A DNA stretch of 64,000 bases from positions 42,773 through 106,772 of the forward strand of contig CALWSF010000002.1 of the NCBI GenBank assembly GCA_944384125.1, in the 5' to 3' direction. A model generated the notes under the pieces. It was not told the origin of the DNA, made no database searches, and worked only from the letters and a program-made list of their open reading frames with translations. Shown piece by piece: positions 8,720-18,336 of the stretch (the stretch's first letter is position 1; every line of letters begins with the position of its first letter). Made by a program: the position numbers and the translations under genes. The stretch is from an uncultured Lachnospiraceae bacterium. GTDB taxonomy: Bacteria; Bacillota; Clostridia; Lachnospirales; Lachnospiraceae.

Positions 8720-9457
8720 TTATAATAGTCCCCGTTCTTTGAAACTGAAATAAGACTGATCCCCGATTATTACGTGATCCAGAAGATTTATTCCCACAAG
8801 GCTTCCCGCGTCCCGAATCCGCTCTGTCAGTCTTTTATCCTCTTTGCTGGGGGCAGGATCGCCGCTGGGATGATTGTGAACCAGAATAATGCTGACAGCA
8901 TGGTAACGCAGTGCTTCGATAAAAATTTCTCTCGGGGAAGCCACAGACATATTAACTGTTCCGCGAAACAGCAAAACATCCCGTATCAGGGCATGCTTCG
9001 TGTTCAGCATCATTACATGCAGTTCTTCCTGTTCCATATGCCGCATCTCCTCCATACAGAATGCAGCTATGGAGGTCGGGGATGTGAAAGTGACTGCCTC
9101 CTCCATCGACATGGTTCTCCAGATTCTTCTGGAGAGTTCTCCGACACAAAGAAGCTCAATGCCCTTTACTCTTCCAATCCCCTTCTTTTCCATCAGTTCC
9201 GGAAGAGACAGATGAAGAAGGCCCAGGATTCCGGAAGGATGAATCTCCGTCAGGATTCTCTGTGCCAGTGCAAGAGACGTTTCCCCTCTCGTTCCCGTGC
9301 GCAGAAGAACAGCCAGAAGTTCTGCATCTGAAAGCCTGTCCGGACCCATGCTGGCGCATTTTTCGTAAGGTCTCTCCTGCTCCGGAATCTGCTTCATTGT
9401 TCCGGTTCTGCTGCTTTTACATTTTGGAACACTGTGTTTTCTTTTAGGTACTGCCAT
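8720..9457 (-). CDS. radC: RadC family JAB-domain protein
   Basis: RadC-family proteins carry a metalloprotease-like JAB/MPN fold whose cellular role is unsettled; the old link to DNA repair is doubtful. The 245-residue product has an N-terminal UPF0758 helix-hairpin-helix part (DRLSDAELLAVLLRTGT, near 40-56; GIGRVKG, near 93-99) and the C-terminal metal motif H-N-H-P-S-G-D (near 196-202), ending in SFKERG. ATG at 9457 has GGGAGG upstream. It heads the mre cluster, separated from DUF4321 by 56 bases. Confidence 0.93.
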   Translation of the reverse strand: MAVPKRKHSVPKCKSSRTGTMKQIPEQERPYEKCASMGPDRLSDAELLAVLLRTGTRGETSLALAQRILTEIHPSGILGLLHLSLPELMEKKGIGRVKGIELLCVGELSRRIWRTMSMEEAVTFTSPTSIAAFCMEEMRHMEQEELHVMMLNTKHALIRDVLLFRGTVNMSVASPREIFIEALRYHAVSIILVHNHPSGDPAPSKEDKRLTERIRDAGSLVGINLLDHVIIGDQSYFSFKERGLL

Positions 9458-9513
9458 TTTTCCTCCCTGCCGTGCCTCTCCAAGTACGTCAGAAAAAGAA
9501 AAATTGTATTCCG

Positions 9514-9768
9514 TCAGATAAGACGGTATGTAATAACTGCGATGATCACACCGATAATGCTTGCCATAGTAATCCGAATGGTCAGGCCAAATGTGATGAC
9601 GAGGATACCGAAATCAAGAATTACAGGCTCTGTCACTCCGAAAGACTCTCCGAAATTCAGCCAGGAAAGCCACGGGATCCCCGATGCCAAACTGCCGATA
9701 AATCCGCCGAGAACGATTCCCGTCAGAAGAAATAATAACAGAATCCAGAAATTTTTTCCTCTGCTCAT
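9514..9768 (-). CDS. DUF4321 small membrane protein
   Basis: This is an 84-residue protein with two membrane segments (about residues 7-28 and 53-80) flanking a short extracytoplasmic loop with PWLSWLNFG. Proteins of this type, DUF4321, are found next to radC-mreC in many Clostridia; their function is unknown. ATG at 9768 with AAAGGAA seven bases before it is preferred over a TTG at 9786. Its place as first gene of the shape cluster suggests a cell-envelope role, which is inference only. Confidence 0.75.
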   Translation of the reverse strand: MSRGKNFWILLLFLLTGIVLGGFIGSLASGIPWLSWLNFGESFGVTEPVILDFGILVITFGLTIRITMASIIGVIIAVITYRLI

Positions 9769-9940
9769 TTGTGTATTCCTTTCCAATTTCTTCCCTATTT
9801 TAGCATAAACGCGGTTCCATGTATATATAGCGATTATGAGTTTTTTATAAAGATTTTATGTCCCCGTTCCGCACTTTTTACCAGTTTTCATCTGTGTGTG
9901 CAGCTTTTTCGGACACATGACACTATTCTTCCTTCCATGA

Positions 9941-11221
9941 TTAAAGTTTTGCGATGCCAGCCTCCCTCAGCTTTTCAAGGGACATAAGAACTCCCAGTTT
10001 TGCGTGATACCATGTGAGGCCGCCCTGAAAGAAGACGGAATAAGGCGGTTTTATCGGACCGTCAGCAGAAAGTTCAATGGATGAGCCCTGTACAAAGGCT
10101 CCGGCAGCCATGATAACAGGTGAATCATACCCCGGCATATCCCACGGTTCCGGTGTGACAAAACTGTCTACAGGAGCCGCAGCCTGAATTCCCTGACAAA
10201 AAGCAATAACGCCATCCGGACTGCCAAAGGTTACAGCCTGTATTATGTCGTGCCGCTCTTCGCTGCCGCCGGGAACAACAGAAAAACCCAGTTTTTCATA
10301 TACATTGGCTGCAAAGACAGCTCCCTTGAGTGCTCCGGCCACAACAGAGGGGGCGAGAAAAAGCCCCTGGAAAAAGGACTGATTTACACCCAGGCTCGCC
10401 CCTACTTCCCGTCCCAGTCCCGGTGAACCAAGGCGATAGGCCGCGTTTTCAATACATTTTTTTGTTCCGGCGATATAGCCTCCTATGGGGGCAAGGCCGC
10501 CTCCCGGATTTTTGATGAGAGAGCCTACTACCATGTCAGCACCCACATCACTGGGTTCAATCCTCTCTACAAATTCTCCGTAACAGTTATCTACCATACA
10601 GATAACATCCGGTTTAACAGATTTAATAAATGCAATCAGCTCACCGATCTGTTTTACTGACAGGGTGGGACGGGTGGCATAACCTTTGGATCTCTGGATG
10701 GTAACAAGCTTTGTTCTCTCATTAACAGCACTGCGAATGCCCTCATAGTCAAAAGAACCGTCCGGAAGCAGTTCAACCTGACGATAGGTAATGCCATATT
10801 CTCTGAGTGAGCCGTTGGAAGGGCGGATTCCTATGACTTCCTCCAGAGTGTCGTAGGGTTTTCCGACCGGAGAAAGAAGTTCATCTCCCGGTCTTAAGTT
10901 ACCGGCCAGAGCTGTATAGAGAGCATGGGTTCCGCATACGATCTGAGGACGGACGAGAGCATCCTCCGTGTGAAATACATCGGCATACACTTTCTCCAGA
11001 GTTTCTCTTCCAAGGTCGTTGTACCCATATCCTGTGGTGCCTGAAAAATGTACATCACTGACTCTGTTTTTCTGCATGGCTCCGATAACCTTCATCTGGT
11101 TATATTCCGCAGTGGCGTCTATTGCTGCAAAACGGTCTGCCAGAGAATCCTCAATTTCCCGGCCAAAATCAATCACTTTTTTATCTATTCCCATCTGGAT
11201 ATACATATCTGTTAATTCCAT
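9941..11221 (-). CDS. PLP-dependent methionine gamma-lyase-like / aluminium-resistance family protein
   Basis: This is a fold type I pyridoxal-phosphate enzyme of the Alr family (often named aluminium resistance protein or methionine gamma-lyase family). The 426-residue product shows the T-x-x-x-x-G-Y loop (SGTTGYGYND, near 60-70), a GTHALYTAL cofactor-binding segment near 97-105, MVDNCYGEF with the ring-stacking Asp near 202-210, and SLIKNPGGG with the likely Schiff-base Lys near 231. ATG at 11221 has AGGAGAGGA upstream; a TTG at 11248 inside miaA was rejected. The gene commonly follows miaA in Clostridia. The true substrate is not established. Confidence 0.85.
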   Translation of the reverse strand: MELTDMYIQMGIDKKVIDFGREIEDSLADRFAAIDATAEYNQMKVIGAMQKNRVSDVHFSGTTGYGYNDLGRETLEKVYADVFHTEDALVRPQIVCGTHALYTALAGNLRPGDELLSPVGKPYDTLEEVIGIRPSNGSLREYGITYRQVELLPDGSFDYEGIRSAVNERTKLVTIQRSKGYATRPTLSVKQIGELIAFIKSVKPDVICMVDNCYGEFVERIEPSDVGADMVVGSLIKNPGGGLAPIGGYIAGTKKCIENAAYRLGSPGLGREVGASLGVNQSFFQGLFLAPSVVAGALKGAVFAANVYEKLGFSVVPGGSEERHDIIQAVTFGSPDGVIAFCQGIQAAAPVDSFVTPEPWDMPGYDSPVIMAAGAFVQGSSIELSADGPIKPPYSVFFQGGLTWYHAKLGVLMSLEKLREAGIAKL

Positions 11222-11244
11222 TTTTATTTCCTCTCCTGTTTTTC

Positions 11245-12210
11245 TCAAATATCAGCAATACCGGCTTCCTCTCTGAGCTGAGAAAGGATAAATTCCAGGA
11301 CTCTGTCCTGATTATTTCCGAATTCCGGAAGATTCAGCCAGCGCACGTCTCTCTCCCGCCTGAACCAGGTAAGCTGCCTTTTGGCAAAATGGCGTGTATC
11401 GCGTTTTATAGTATAGACTGCCTCTTCAAGGGTGCACGCACCATCCAGATAATCAAGAATCTCTTTATATCCCAGTCCCTGCATGGATACCATATCGCGG
11501 CTGCAGCCCATGGATTTCAGCTTTTTTACCTCTTCTACAAGCCCGTTTTCCATCATCTTATCTACCCTCTGCTCAATCCGCTCATACAGAATGCTGCGAT
11601 CCGTATTTAACACGTAATAGAAAAAGCAGAACGGCGATGTCTTCGCTCTCTCAGTCTGATTGTGCTCGGAAATTTTTTTACCGGTCTGTTCGTAAAACTC
11701 CAGAGCGCGGATAACCCGCTTTATATTATTTTCATGAATGGCAGCTGCCGATTCCGGGTCTATCTGCCGAAGCATTTCATGAAGACTTTCGGGCCCTTCC
11801 TCCCTGGCCTTCTGCTCCATAAGAGAGCGGAACGAAGAATTCTCTTCTGTTTGTGTAAAATCTATATCGTACAGAAGGGCCTGAATATAAAAACCGGTTC
11901 CTCCGGCAATTATGGGTATGTGTCCGCGCTTTTCAATATCAGATAAAGCGCAGTCAGCCATCCGCTTGAAGGAAACCACATTAAAATCCTGGGACGGATC
12001 CAGCACATCAATCAAATGGTGGGGGACACCTTCCATCTCTTCCACTGTTATTTTTGCAGAACCGATATCCATGTGACGATATACCTGCATGGAATCTGCA
12101 CTGATTATTTCTCCGTTTATCCGTTTTGCAAGCCTGACCGACAGTGCCGTTTTGCCCACTGCGGTAGGGCCTGTTATGATGACAAGCGGACGTCCTTTTT
12201 TCTCTATCAT
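11245..12210 (-). CDS. miaA: tRNA dimethylallyltransferase MiaA
   Basis: MiaA adds a dimethylallyl group to N6 of A37 in tRNAs reading U-starting codons; MiaB, encoded upstream in the same run of genes, then thiomethylates it. The P-loop GPTAVGKT is at residues 14-21, followed by the DSMQVYR motif near 40 and the IAGGTGFY motif near 103. Length 321 fits. ATG at 12210 follows GGAGAGAAAAT. It lies 40 bases after mutL, and the downstream PLP enzyme starts 23 bases beyond its stop. Confidence 0.95.
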   Translation of the reverse strand: MIEKKGRPLVIITGPTAVGKTALSVRLAKRINGEIISADSMQVYRHMDIGSAKITVEEMEGVPHHLIDVLDPSQDFNVVSFKRMADCALSDIEKRGHIPIIAGGTGFYIQALLYDIDFTQTEENSSFRSLMEQKAREEGPESLHEMLRQIDPESAAAIHENNIKRVIRALEFYEQTGKKISEHNQTERAKTSPFCFFYYVLNTDRSILYERIEQRVDKMMENGLVEEVKKLKSMGCSRDMVSMQGLGYKEILDYLDGACTLEEAVYTIKRDTRHFAKRQLTWFRRERDVRWLNLPEFGNNQDRVLEFILSQLREEAGIADI

Positions 12211-12250
12211 ATTTTCTCTCCGGATATATTTTCAGAAGATATGCTCCTGT

Positions 12251-14302
12251 CTATACAATTCTCTTAAATTTCTTTTCAAGTTCGTATTTGCTCATGGATA
12301 TTATAGTCGGCCGGCCGTGCGGGCAGGCATAGGGATTTTCAAGCTCGAGAAGCTCATCTATCAGGCGGTTGGCCTCTGCCGGCGACATTGCATGATTTCC
12401 TTTAACTGCCGCCTTGCAGGACATGGAGGCAATTCGTTCATTTACAATATCAGGAGAATTGCCATCCGGATTATCATCGAGATTATCCAGCATCTCAATC
12501 AGGAGATCTTTCTGAGCAATGGAAAAAAGGTTGGCCGGCACTGCACGCACGGCATATTCTTTTCCTCCGAACGGTTCAATCTCGAAGCCGACAGAAGTGA
12601 AATATTTCATATACCGTTCAAGCTTAAGCTGTTCACTGGAATTCAGAGTCAGTATAATGGGAGGATAGATAATCTGAGATGTATAATCTCTGTTTCGCAG
12701 TGAAGCCATTGTTTTTTCATAGAGTACCTTCTCATGAGCGGCATGCTGATCGATAATATAAAGACTGTCACGATACTGAACAAGCCAGTAGGTATCAAAA
12801 AGCTGTCCTAAAAGAACATGCTCCGCACGGGCAGGCCTGCTCAGCAGCTTGTCCTCAAATAAATCCATCTGACGCACCGTTTCCTTTTTGCCGGAACCGG
12901 AAGATCCGCTGGAGACGGATAAATCAGAAGTCCGGTCCGGGACTTCTGGCTTCGCAGATGACGGGGGGATGTCAGGGCCTTTCTTTACTTCTTTAGCACT
13001 GTCGGCTGATGCCTTAACAGGTTTATCCGATTTTAATTCAGGCGGCAGAACCTCTTTTAATCGGGGAGCTGCCGGCAGTGACTCACGGACACTGTTTTCC
13101 GGCTCCGGTTTTCCGGAATCCGTATGCGGGGCTGTTTTCTGTGAATATAGGTTTACCAGCCTGTTTTTTTCAAAAGGCTCAGGTCCTTTTTCACGGATTC
13201 TGGCGGGTTTCAGGAAACGCCCCTCTGTCTGGCCGGTCTGCGGCGATGCCTCCTGCAGAGGTTTGTTCCCGCTGTCTTCTGTATCATCTGTGAGAAGCAC
13301 ACCTGGAATCAGCTCTCTGTCTGACAGAGCCATGGAAACAGTATGATAGACCATACGATATATCATATCGCCGTCACGGAACCGGAGTTCCATTTTTGCC
13401 GGATGTACATTCACGTCAATAAAAGCCGGATCAATGGTAAACTGCAGCATCGTAAACGGGTATTTATGCTGCATCATATACGGCTTGTAAGCTTCCTCGA
13501 TAGCTTTGTTAATAAGTCCGCTGCGAATAAAACGCCCGTTTATAAAATAGTTTTCAAAATTTCTGTTTCCTCTTGCAACAAGAGGTTTTCCAATAAACCC
13601 TTCGATCCGGACAGGGGAAGAACCGGATTCAACTGCAATCAGGTTGGAAGCTACTTCTCTGCCATAAACGGTGTACACGATATCTCTGAGGCTGTGATTT
13701 CCCGATGTGTGCAGGCGCATCTGACTGTTGCTGATAAAGCGAAATGAAATTTCCGGGTGTGACATCGCGATTTTTTCCACAAGATCTGCCACATGGCTTC
13801 CCTCTGCGGCCGGCGTTTTTATAAATTTTTTTCTTACGGGAGTGTTAAAGAAGAGATCACGCGCAATAAAGGTGGTTCCTTCAGGAGCCCCTACCTCTTC
13901 AATATTTTTTTCCTCTCCTCCTTCTATACAGTAGCGGCATCCACTGATAGAATCAGTCGTTTTGGTAATAAGTTCTACTTTGGCAACCGAGGCAATAGAG
14001 GCCAGTGCTTCTCCTCTGAACCCCAGAGACGCAACCTGAAACAGATCATCTGCCGTCCGGATCTTGCTGGTTGCATGGCGCTTAAAAGCCAGTGGAATTT
14101 CATCTCTCGGAATTCCGCAGCCATTATCCGTAACACGAATAACATTGATACCGCCGCCCTGTATCTCCACCGTGATGGCAGTTGCTCTCGAATCGATGGC
14201 GTTTTCCAAAAGTTCTTTTACGACAGAAGACGGGCGTTCTATAACCTCGCCCGCCGCAATCTGATTAATTGTATTCTGGTCCAGCACCTGAATATTGGCC
14301 AT
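12251..14302 (-). CDS. mutL: DNA mismatch repair endonuclease MutL
   Basis: MutL couples mismatch recognition by MutS to strand incision. The N-terminal GHKL ATPase motifs are clear (ENAIDSRAT near 33, DNGCGI near 60, GFRGEAL near 96). A long linker of low complexity spans roughly residues 345-475. The C-terminal endonuclease domain has D-Q-H-A-A-H-E near 519-525 plus ACPHGRP and the CKAAVKGNH block. This marks a nicking MutL of the kind found in bacteria without MutH. ATG at 14302 has GGGGAGGA. It sits 40 bases after mutS. Confidence 0.96.
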   Translation of the reverse strand: MANIQVLDQNTINQIAAGEVIERPSSVVKELLENAIDSRATAITVEIQGGGINVIRVTDNGCGIPRDEIPLAFKRHATSKIRTADDLFQVASLGFRGEALASIASVAKVELITKTTDSISGCRYCIEGGEEKNIEEVGAPEGTTFIARDLFFNTPVRKKFIKTPAAEGSHVADLVEKIAMSHPEISFRFISNSQMRLHTSGNHSLRDIVYTVYGREVASNLIAVESGSSPVRIEGFIGKPLVARGNRNFENYFINGRFIRSGLINKAIEEAYKPYMMQHKYPFTMLQFTIDPAFIDVNVHPAKMELRFRDGDMIYRMVYHTVSMALSDRELIPGVLLTDDTEDSGNKPLQEASPQTGQTEGRFLKPARIREKGPEPFEKNRLVNLYSQKTAPHTDSGKPEPENSVRESLPAAPRLKEVLPPELKSDKPVKASADSAKEVKKGPDIPPSSAKPEVPDRTSDLSVSSGSSGSGKKETVRQMDLFEDKLLSRPARAEHVLLGQLFDTYWLVQYRDSLYIIDQHAAHEKVLYEKTMASLRNRDYTSQIIYPPIILTLNSSEQLKLERYMKYFTSVGFEIEPFGGKEYAVRAVPANLFSIAQKDLLIEMLDNLDDNPDGNSPDIVNERIASMSCKAAVKGNHAMSPAEANRLIDELLELENPYACPHGRPTIISMSKYELEKKFKRIV

Positions 14303-14342
14303 TTTCTGTCCTCCCCGTTATGAACACAGCCGCTTTATTTTT

Positions 14343-16997
14343 TCAGTTCCCCCATCTGTTCTTCAGCTTTGACTGAAGCTTGTCCAGTGTATTCAGAGCG
14401 TCGAGGGGGGACATTCTGTTTACCTCCAGCTCCATCAGTTCTTTTATAATATCATGTTCATTTACTGTATCAAAAATGGACATTTGCTGAAGATCTACCT
14501 CATCGGCTCTTGCGATTTTCTTCCTGGCATGCCCGCCGTTTCCATTTTCAGCAATCTCGCGGGCACGGGCTGTAATATCCGCATCGCTCAGTTCTTCAAC
14601 AAGCTCCTTCGCCCTGGCAATAACCAGCTCCGGCACACCTGCCAGCCTTGCTACCTGAATTCCGTAGCTTTTATCCGCACCGCCTTTTACAATTTTACGC
14701 AGAAAAACAATATCATCTCCCTGTTCTTTTACAGCGATACAGTAGTTATTGACACCGCTTAAGGTTCCCTCCAGTTCTGTCAGCTCATGATAATGGGTCG
14801 CGAAAAGCGTTTTGGCTCCCAGAAGTTTGGTATTGCTTATGTATTCCACCACTGCCCAGGCAATGGAAAGACCATCAAAGGTACTGGTTCCACGGCCTAT
14901 TTCATCAAGAATCAGGAGACTGTTGCGCGTTGCGTTCCGGAGGATATTTGCAACCTCTGTCATCTCAACCATAAAGGTACTCTGGCCGGATGCCAGATCA
15001 TCCGATGCTCCCACACGGGTAAAAATCCGGTCACAGAGACAGATATCCGCTTCATCTGCCGGCACAAAGCTTCCTATCTGAGCCATCAGCGTAATCAGTG
15101 CTGTCTGGCGCATATATGTTGACTTCCCGGCCATATTGGGACCTGTAATAATGGAAAGTCTGTTTTTTCCGTTGTCCAGATACGTGTCATTGGCCACAAA
15201 CATATCATTGGCCATCATTCTTTCCACTACGGGATGACGGCCGTTCTTTATGCGGATGATGCCTTTTTCATTAATAGAGGGTTTCACATAATTATAGCGG
15301 GTAGCCACTGTGGAAAGGGATGCAAGCACATCTGTCATTGCAATTGCACGCGCTGTATTCTGAATGCGGGTTACCTCTCCGGCAATATGATCCCGCACTT
15401 TGCAGAACAGCTCATATTCCAGAGAAAAAAGCTTGTCTTCTGCTCCTAGTATCATCTCTTCCAGACGTTTCAGCTGATCTGTTGTGTATCTCTCAGCGTT
15501 TGTCAGAGTCTGTTTGCGGATGAAATAGTCAGGCACAAGATTTTTAAAGGAATTTGTGACCTCGAAGTAATATCCGAATACTTTATTGAATTTTATTTTC
15601 AGATTTTTAATTCCTGTCTTTTCGCGTTCTTCCTGCTCAAGGTTTGCCAGCCAGTCTTTACCTTCTGTTTTAGCGTGGCGCAGCCGATCTGCTTCCTCGT
15701 CATAACCGTCGCGGATGATGCCGCCCTCTCTGACAGAAACCGGCGGATCTTCTTCGATCGCCGCATCAATAAGATCTTTCAGATCTTCCAGAGGGTCAAG
15801 ATCCGCATCCAACGCTTTAAAAAGATCACTGGAAAATTCACGGAGGATCTGCTTGATATAGGGGAGCATTGCAAGTGAGTTTCCAAATGCGATGAGATCT
15901 CTGGGATTGGCTGTCCGATAGCTGATACGCCCGATGAGACGTTCCAGATCATAAATCGGATTCAGATATTCACAGAGCTCCTCACGGGAGATGTAATTCA
16001 TATTAAGCTCTTCCACCGCGTTCTGCCGGCGGAGAATCTCTTCTCTGCTGATAAGCGGCTGTTCTACCAGTGTGCGGAGCATGCGTGCTCCCATGGCAGT
16101 CTTTGTCTTGTCCAGAACCCACAGAAGTGTGCCTCTCTTCTGTTTTTCTCTCAGGGTTTCTGTAAGTTCCAGGTTTCTCCGTGTGGAAACGTCAAGCATC
16201 ATGTACTGACCTGTAGTATAGGCAGTGATGCGTGTCAGATGTTCCAGAGTATTTTTCTGTGTCTCATAAAGATACTGAAGAACAGCTCCGGCTGCTATGA
16301 CTCCTGTTCCGTACTCGGAAAGCCCCAGTGCTTCCAGATGCTCCACATGAAAATGCTCCCGCAGGATACACCGGCAGGAATCATCAGAAAAGAACCGATT
16401 GTCGAGGGCGGAAACCACGGCATGCAGCCGGACTCTCAGATCCTCGGAATCGATTCCTGACATGTAAAAAGCCTCATTGCATATTATCTCGGAGGGAGAA
16501 AACTTAAATATCTCATCCAGCAGCGCTCTCTCAGTCCGGACTTCTGTCACAAGATAGTCTCCCGTGCTGACATCCACGGTTGACAGACCGAATGTTCCGT
16601 CCAGATAGACAATGCTCATCAGATAATTGTTTTTTGACTCTTCAAGGGCCTGAGAGTTTGTGAGCGTTCCCGGTGTAACAACGCGGATAACCTCCCGCTT
16701 TACCAGTCCCTTTGCCTGGCGCGGATCTTCCATCTGCTCCGCAATGGCTACCTTGTAGCCCTTCTGCACGAGACGGCTTAAATATCCCTCCACTGCATGA
16801 TAAGGAACGCCACACATAGGTGCGCGTTCCTCAAGTCCACAGTCTTTTCCTGTTAATGTAAGTTCCAGCTCCCTTGCCACCGTCTGGGCATCCTCGAAAA
16901 ACATTTCATAGAAATCGCCCAGACGGTAAAAAAGGATGCAGTCCGGATACTGCTTTTTCGTATCCAGATAATGGGTCATCATTGGTGAAAGTGCCAC
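14343..16997 (-). CDS. mutS: DNA mismatch recognition ATPase MutS
   Basis: MutS binds mispaired DNA and starts repair. The mismatch-reading G-D-F-Y-E-M-F motif is at about residues 27-33, the Walker A GPNMAGKST near 620, and the DEIGRGTSTFDG Walker B region near 700. The 884-residue length is usual. The start is GTG at 16997, preceded by GTGAGGTAGG; ATGs at 16982 and 16979 are alternatives that would shorten the clamp edge slightly. It is followed by mutL and preceded by an L,D-transpeptidase gene 13 bases away. Confidence 0.96.
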   Translation of the reverse strand: MALSPMMTHYLDTKKQYPDCILFYRLGDFYEMFFEDAQTVARELELTLTGKDCGLEERAPMCGVPYHAVEGYLSRLVQKGYKVAIAEQMEDPRQAKGLVKREVIRVVTPGTLTNSQALEESKNNYLMSIVYLDGTFGLSTVDVSTGDYLVTEVRTERALLDEIFKFSPSEIICNEAFYMSGIDSEDLRVRLHAVVSALDNRFFSDDSCRCILREHFHVEHLEALGLSEYGTGVIAAGAVLQYLYETQKNTLEHLTRITAYTTGQYMMLDVSTRRNLELTETLREKQKRGTLLWVLDKTKTAMGARMLRTLVEQPLISREEILRRQNAVEELNMNYISREELCEYLNPIYDLERLIGRISYRTANPRDLIAFGNSLAMLPYIKQILREFSSDLFKALDADLDPLEDLKDLIDAAIEEDPPVSVREGGIIRDGYDEEADRLRHAKTEGKDWLANLEQEEREKTGIKNLKIKFNKVFGYYFEVTNSFKNLVPDYFIRKQTLTNAERYTTDQLKRLEEMILGAEDKLFSLEYELFCKVRDHIAGEVTRIQNTARAIAMTDVLASLSTVATRYNYVKPSINEKGIIRIKNGRHPVVERMMANDMFVANDTYLDNGKNRLSIITGPNMAGKSTYMRQTALITLMAQIGSFVPADEADICLCDRIFTRVGASDDLASGQSTFMVEMTEVANILRNATRNSLLILDEIGRGTSTFDGLSIAWAVVEYISNTKLLGAKTLFATHYHELTELEGTLSGVNNYCIAVKEQGDDIVFLRKIVKGGADKSYGIQVARLAGVPELVIARAKELVEELSDADITARAREIAENGNGGHARKKIARADEVDLQQMSIFDTVNEHDIIKELMELEVNRMSPLDALNTLDKLQSKLKNRWGN

Positions 16998-17010
16998 AGC
17001 CTACCTCACT

Positions 17011-18321
17011 TTACTGAAACTTAGGATCAGAAGGATCCCAGGTCTGCTGTTCGGAAATCGGGATGAGTTCAGGTTTGTCAAACGGAGATGCCACCAGCGG
17101 ATCTTCGTAAATCTGCACGGAGGTTCCCAGACTGCAGTTATCGTAAATCCACTTGGAATTCTCGCATGTCAGGCGGACACATCCAAGAGAACGGGTCACG
17201 CCGAGACCGTTGTAGCCCACTGTGAGAAGATCCATCTCATTGGGAGAACCATATGTGATGGAGTGCAGCAGGAATCCCTGCGTGATACGTGTCGCATACT
17301 GCGTATATGTATCATTTACCATCAGTCTCCAGCGATATTTTTCCGGCGTCTGGAATGTTCCGATAGGTGTGTCATCGCCTACGGAGGTAAGCATTGCCTT
17401 AACCGGGATAATATATCCGTTATCGCCGTCTTTTGCATATACTGTCAGACAGTTCAGGGTCTTGTTTACCTTGAGAAGGTAACTGGACTGTTTTCCGATA
17501 ATAGAATCCACATCCTGCACGAGGCGTCCGTATGGGTCAAAATAGAATTTGTAGCCATCCAGATAATGCCAACCTGTCAGAGCTATGCCATTGATGAAAT
17601 AATAGCGGTTGAAATCATATGAAAGCCAGCCGTTATAACCTGTTCCATCTTCATTGTACATGATTGTACCGTTTTGTGCTATTGTCAGCCGGCTGGACTC
17701 AGGAGACAGATAACGGGGAGCAGTGCTCTGGGGAGCTGCACTTCCCTTGGGAAGAAGAATAACTTCTACTGAAATAAGTTTTTCGCCTAAGTCCGTTGTT
17801 CCGGCCAGTTCTCCGTTCTTGGCCCAGCCCATCTTTCCCTGTCCGCTGGATGTCACACTGTAATATACATCCAGTGCTTTTTCCGCCTCTCCGGTAAGCT
17901 GAATCTGTATTGCCTCAAGCCAGCTTCCGTTTCCTACTACACCGGTAGGAAGACCGTCATGATACCACCACAGAAAACCGCCCACATTGGTGTAGCCTCT
18001 GTAGGAAACTCCTCCGATACCCTCAAAATTGTTAAGATTCATGGAAAGAGCGGAAACATCTCCCACATCGCTGTATGAGTAATTGACAGACACATGAAGC
18101 GCTGTGTTGGCTTCCTGATTATCCTGCTGCTGGGACTCATTGATCTCCTGGGGTGTACTGGTGCCCGGACCTCCTGCACTGACCTCCTGGGATGTCCCGG
18201 CATCAGCATTTGCTCCCGCTGCAATATCATCCGCCGGGCCTGCGTATGCAACAGACGTTGCCTGTCCCGCGATCATCACAGCAGACAGAAAGGCTGCCAG
18301 ACTCATGTAATGCTTTCTCAT
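17011..18321 (-). CDS. Secreted L,D-transpeptidase (YkuD) with ChW-like and cell-wall-binding repeats
   Basis: The enzyme should form 3-3 cross-links or anchor proteins in peptidoglycan outside the cell. A signal peptide spans residues 1-28 (AYA-GP cleavage). Residues about 75-195 contain two segments like clostridial hydrophobic-W repeats (GGFLWWYHDG, WLEAIQIQL; KMGWAKNGELAGTTD). Residues 215-270 resemble choline-binding-type repeats (YNGWLSYD, GWHYLDGYKFYF). The YkuD domain follows, with VGDDTPIGTF near 314, His353 and the nucleophile Cys381 in S-L-G-C-V-R, where most relatives have S-H-G-C. ATG at 18321 has AAAGGAGGA. It is embedded between miaB and mutS, an unrelated context. Confidence 0.9.
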   Translation of the reverse strand: MRKHYMSLAAFLSAVMIAGQATSVAYAGPADDIAAGANADAGTSQEVSAGGPGTSTPQEINESQQQDNQEANTALHVSVNYSYSDVGDVSALSMNLNNFEGIGGVSYRGYTNVGGFLWWYHDGLPTGVVGNGSWLEAIQIQLTGEAEKALDVYYSVTSSGQGKMGWAKNGELAGTTDLGEKLISVEVILLPKGSAAPQSTAPRYLSPESSRLTIAQNGTIMYNEDGTGYNGWLSYDFNRYYFINGIALTGWHYLDGYKFYFDPYGRLVQDVDSIIGKQSSYLLKVNKTLNCLTVYAKDGDNGYIIPVKAMLTSVGDDTPIGTFQTPEKYRWRLMVNDTYTQYATRITQGFLLHSITYGSPNEMDLLTVGYNGLGVTRSLGCVRLTCENSKWIYDNCSLGTSVQIYEDPLVASPFDKPELIPISEQQTWDPSDPKFQ

Positions 18322-18336
18322 TGTTCCTATCCTCCT

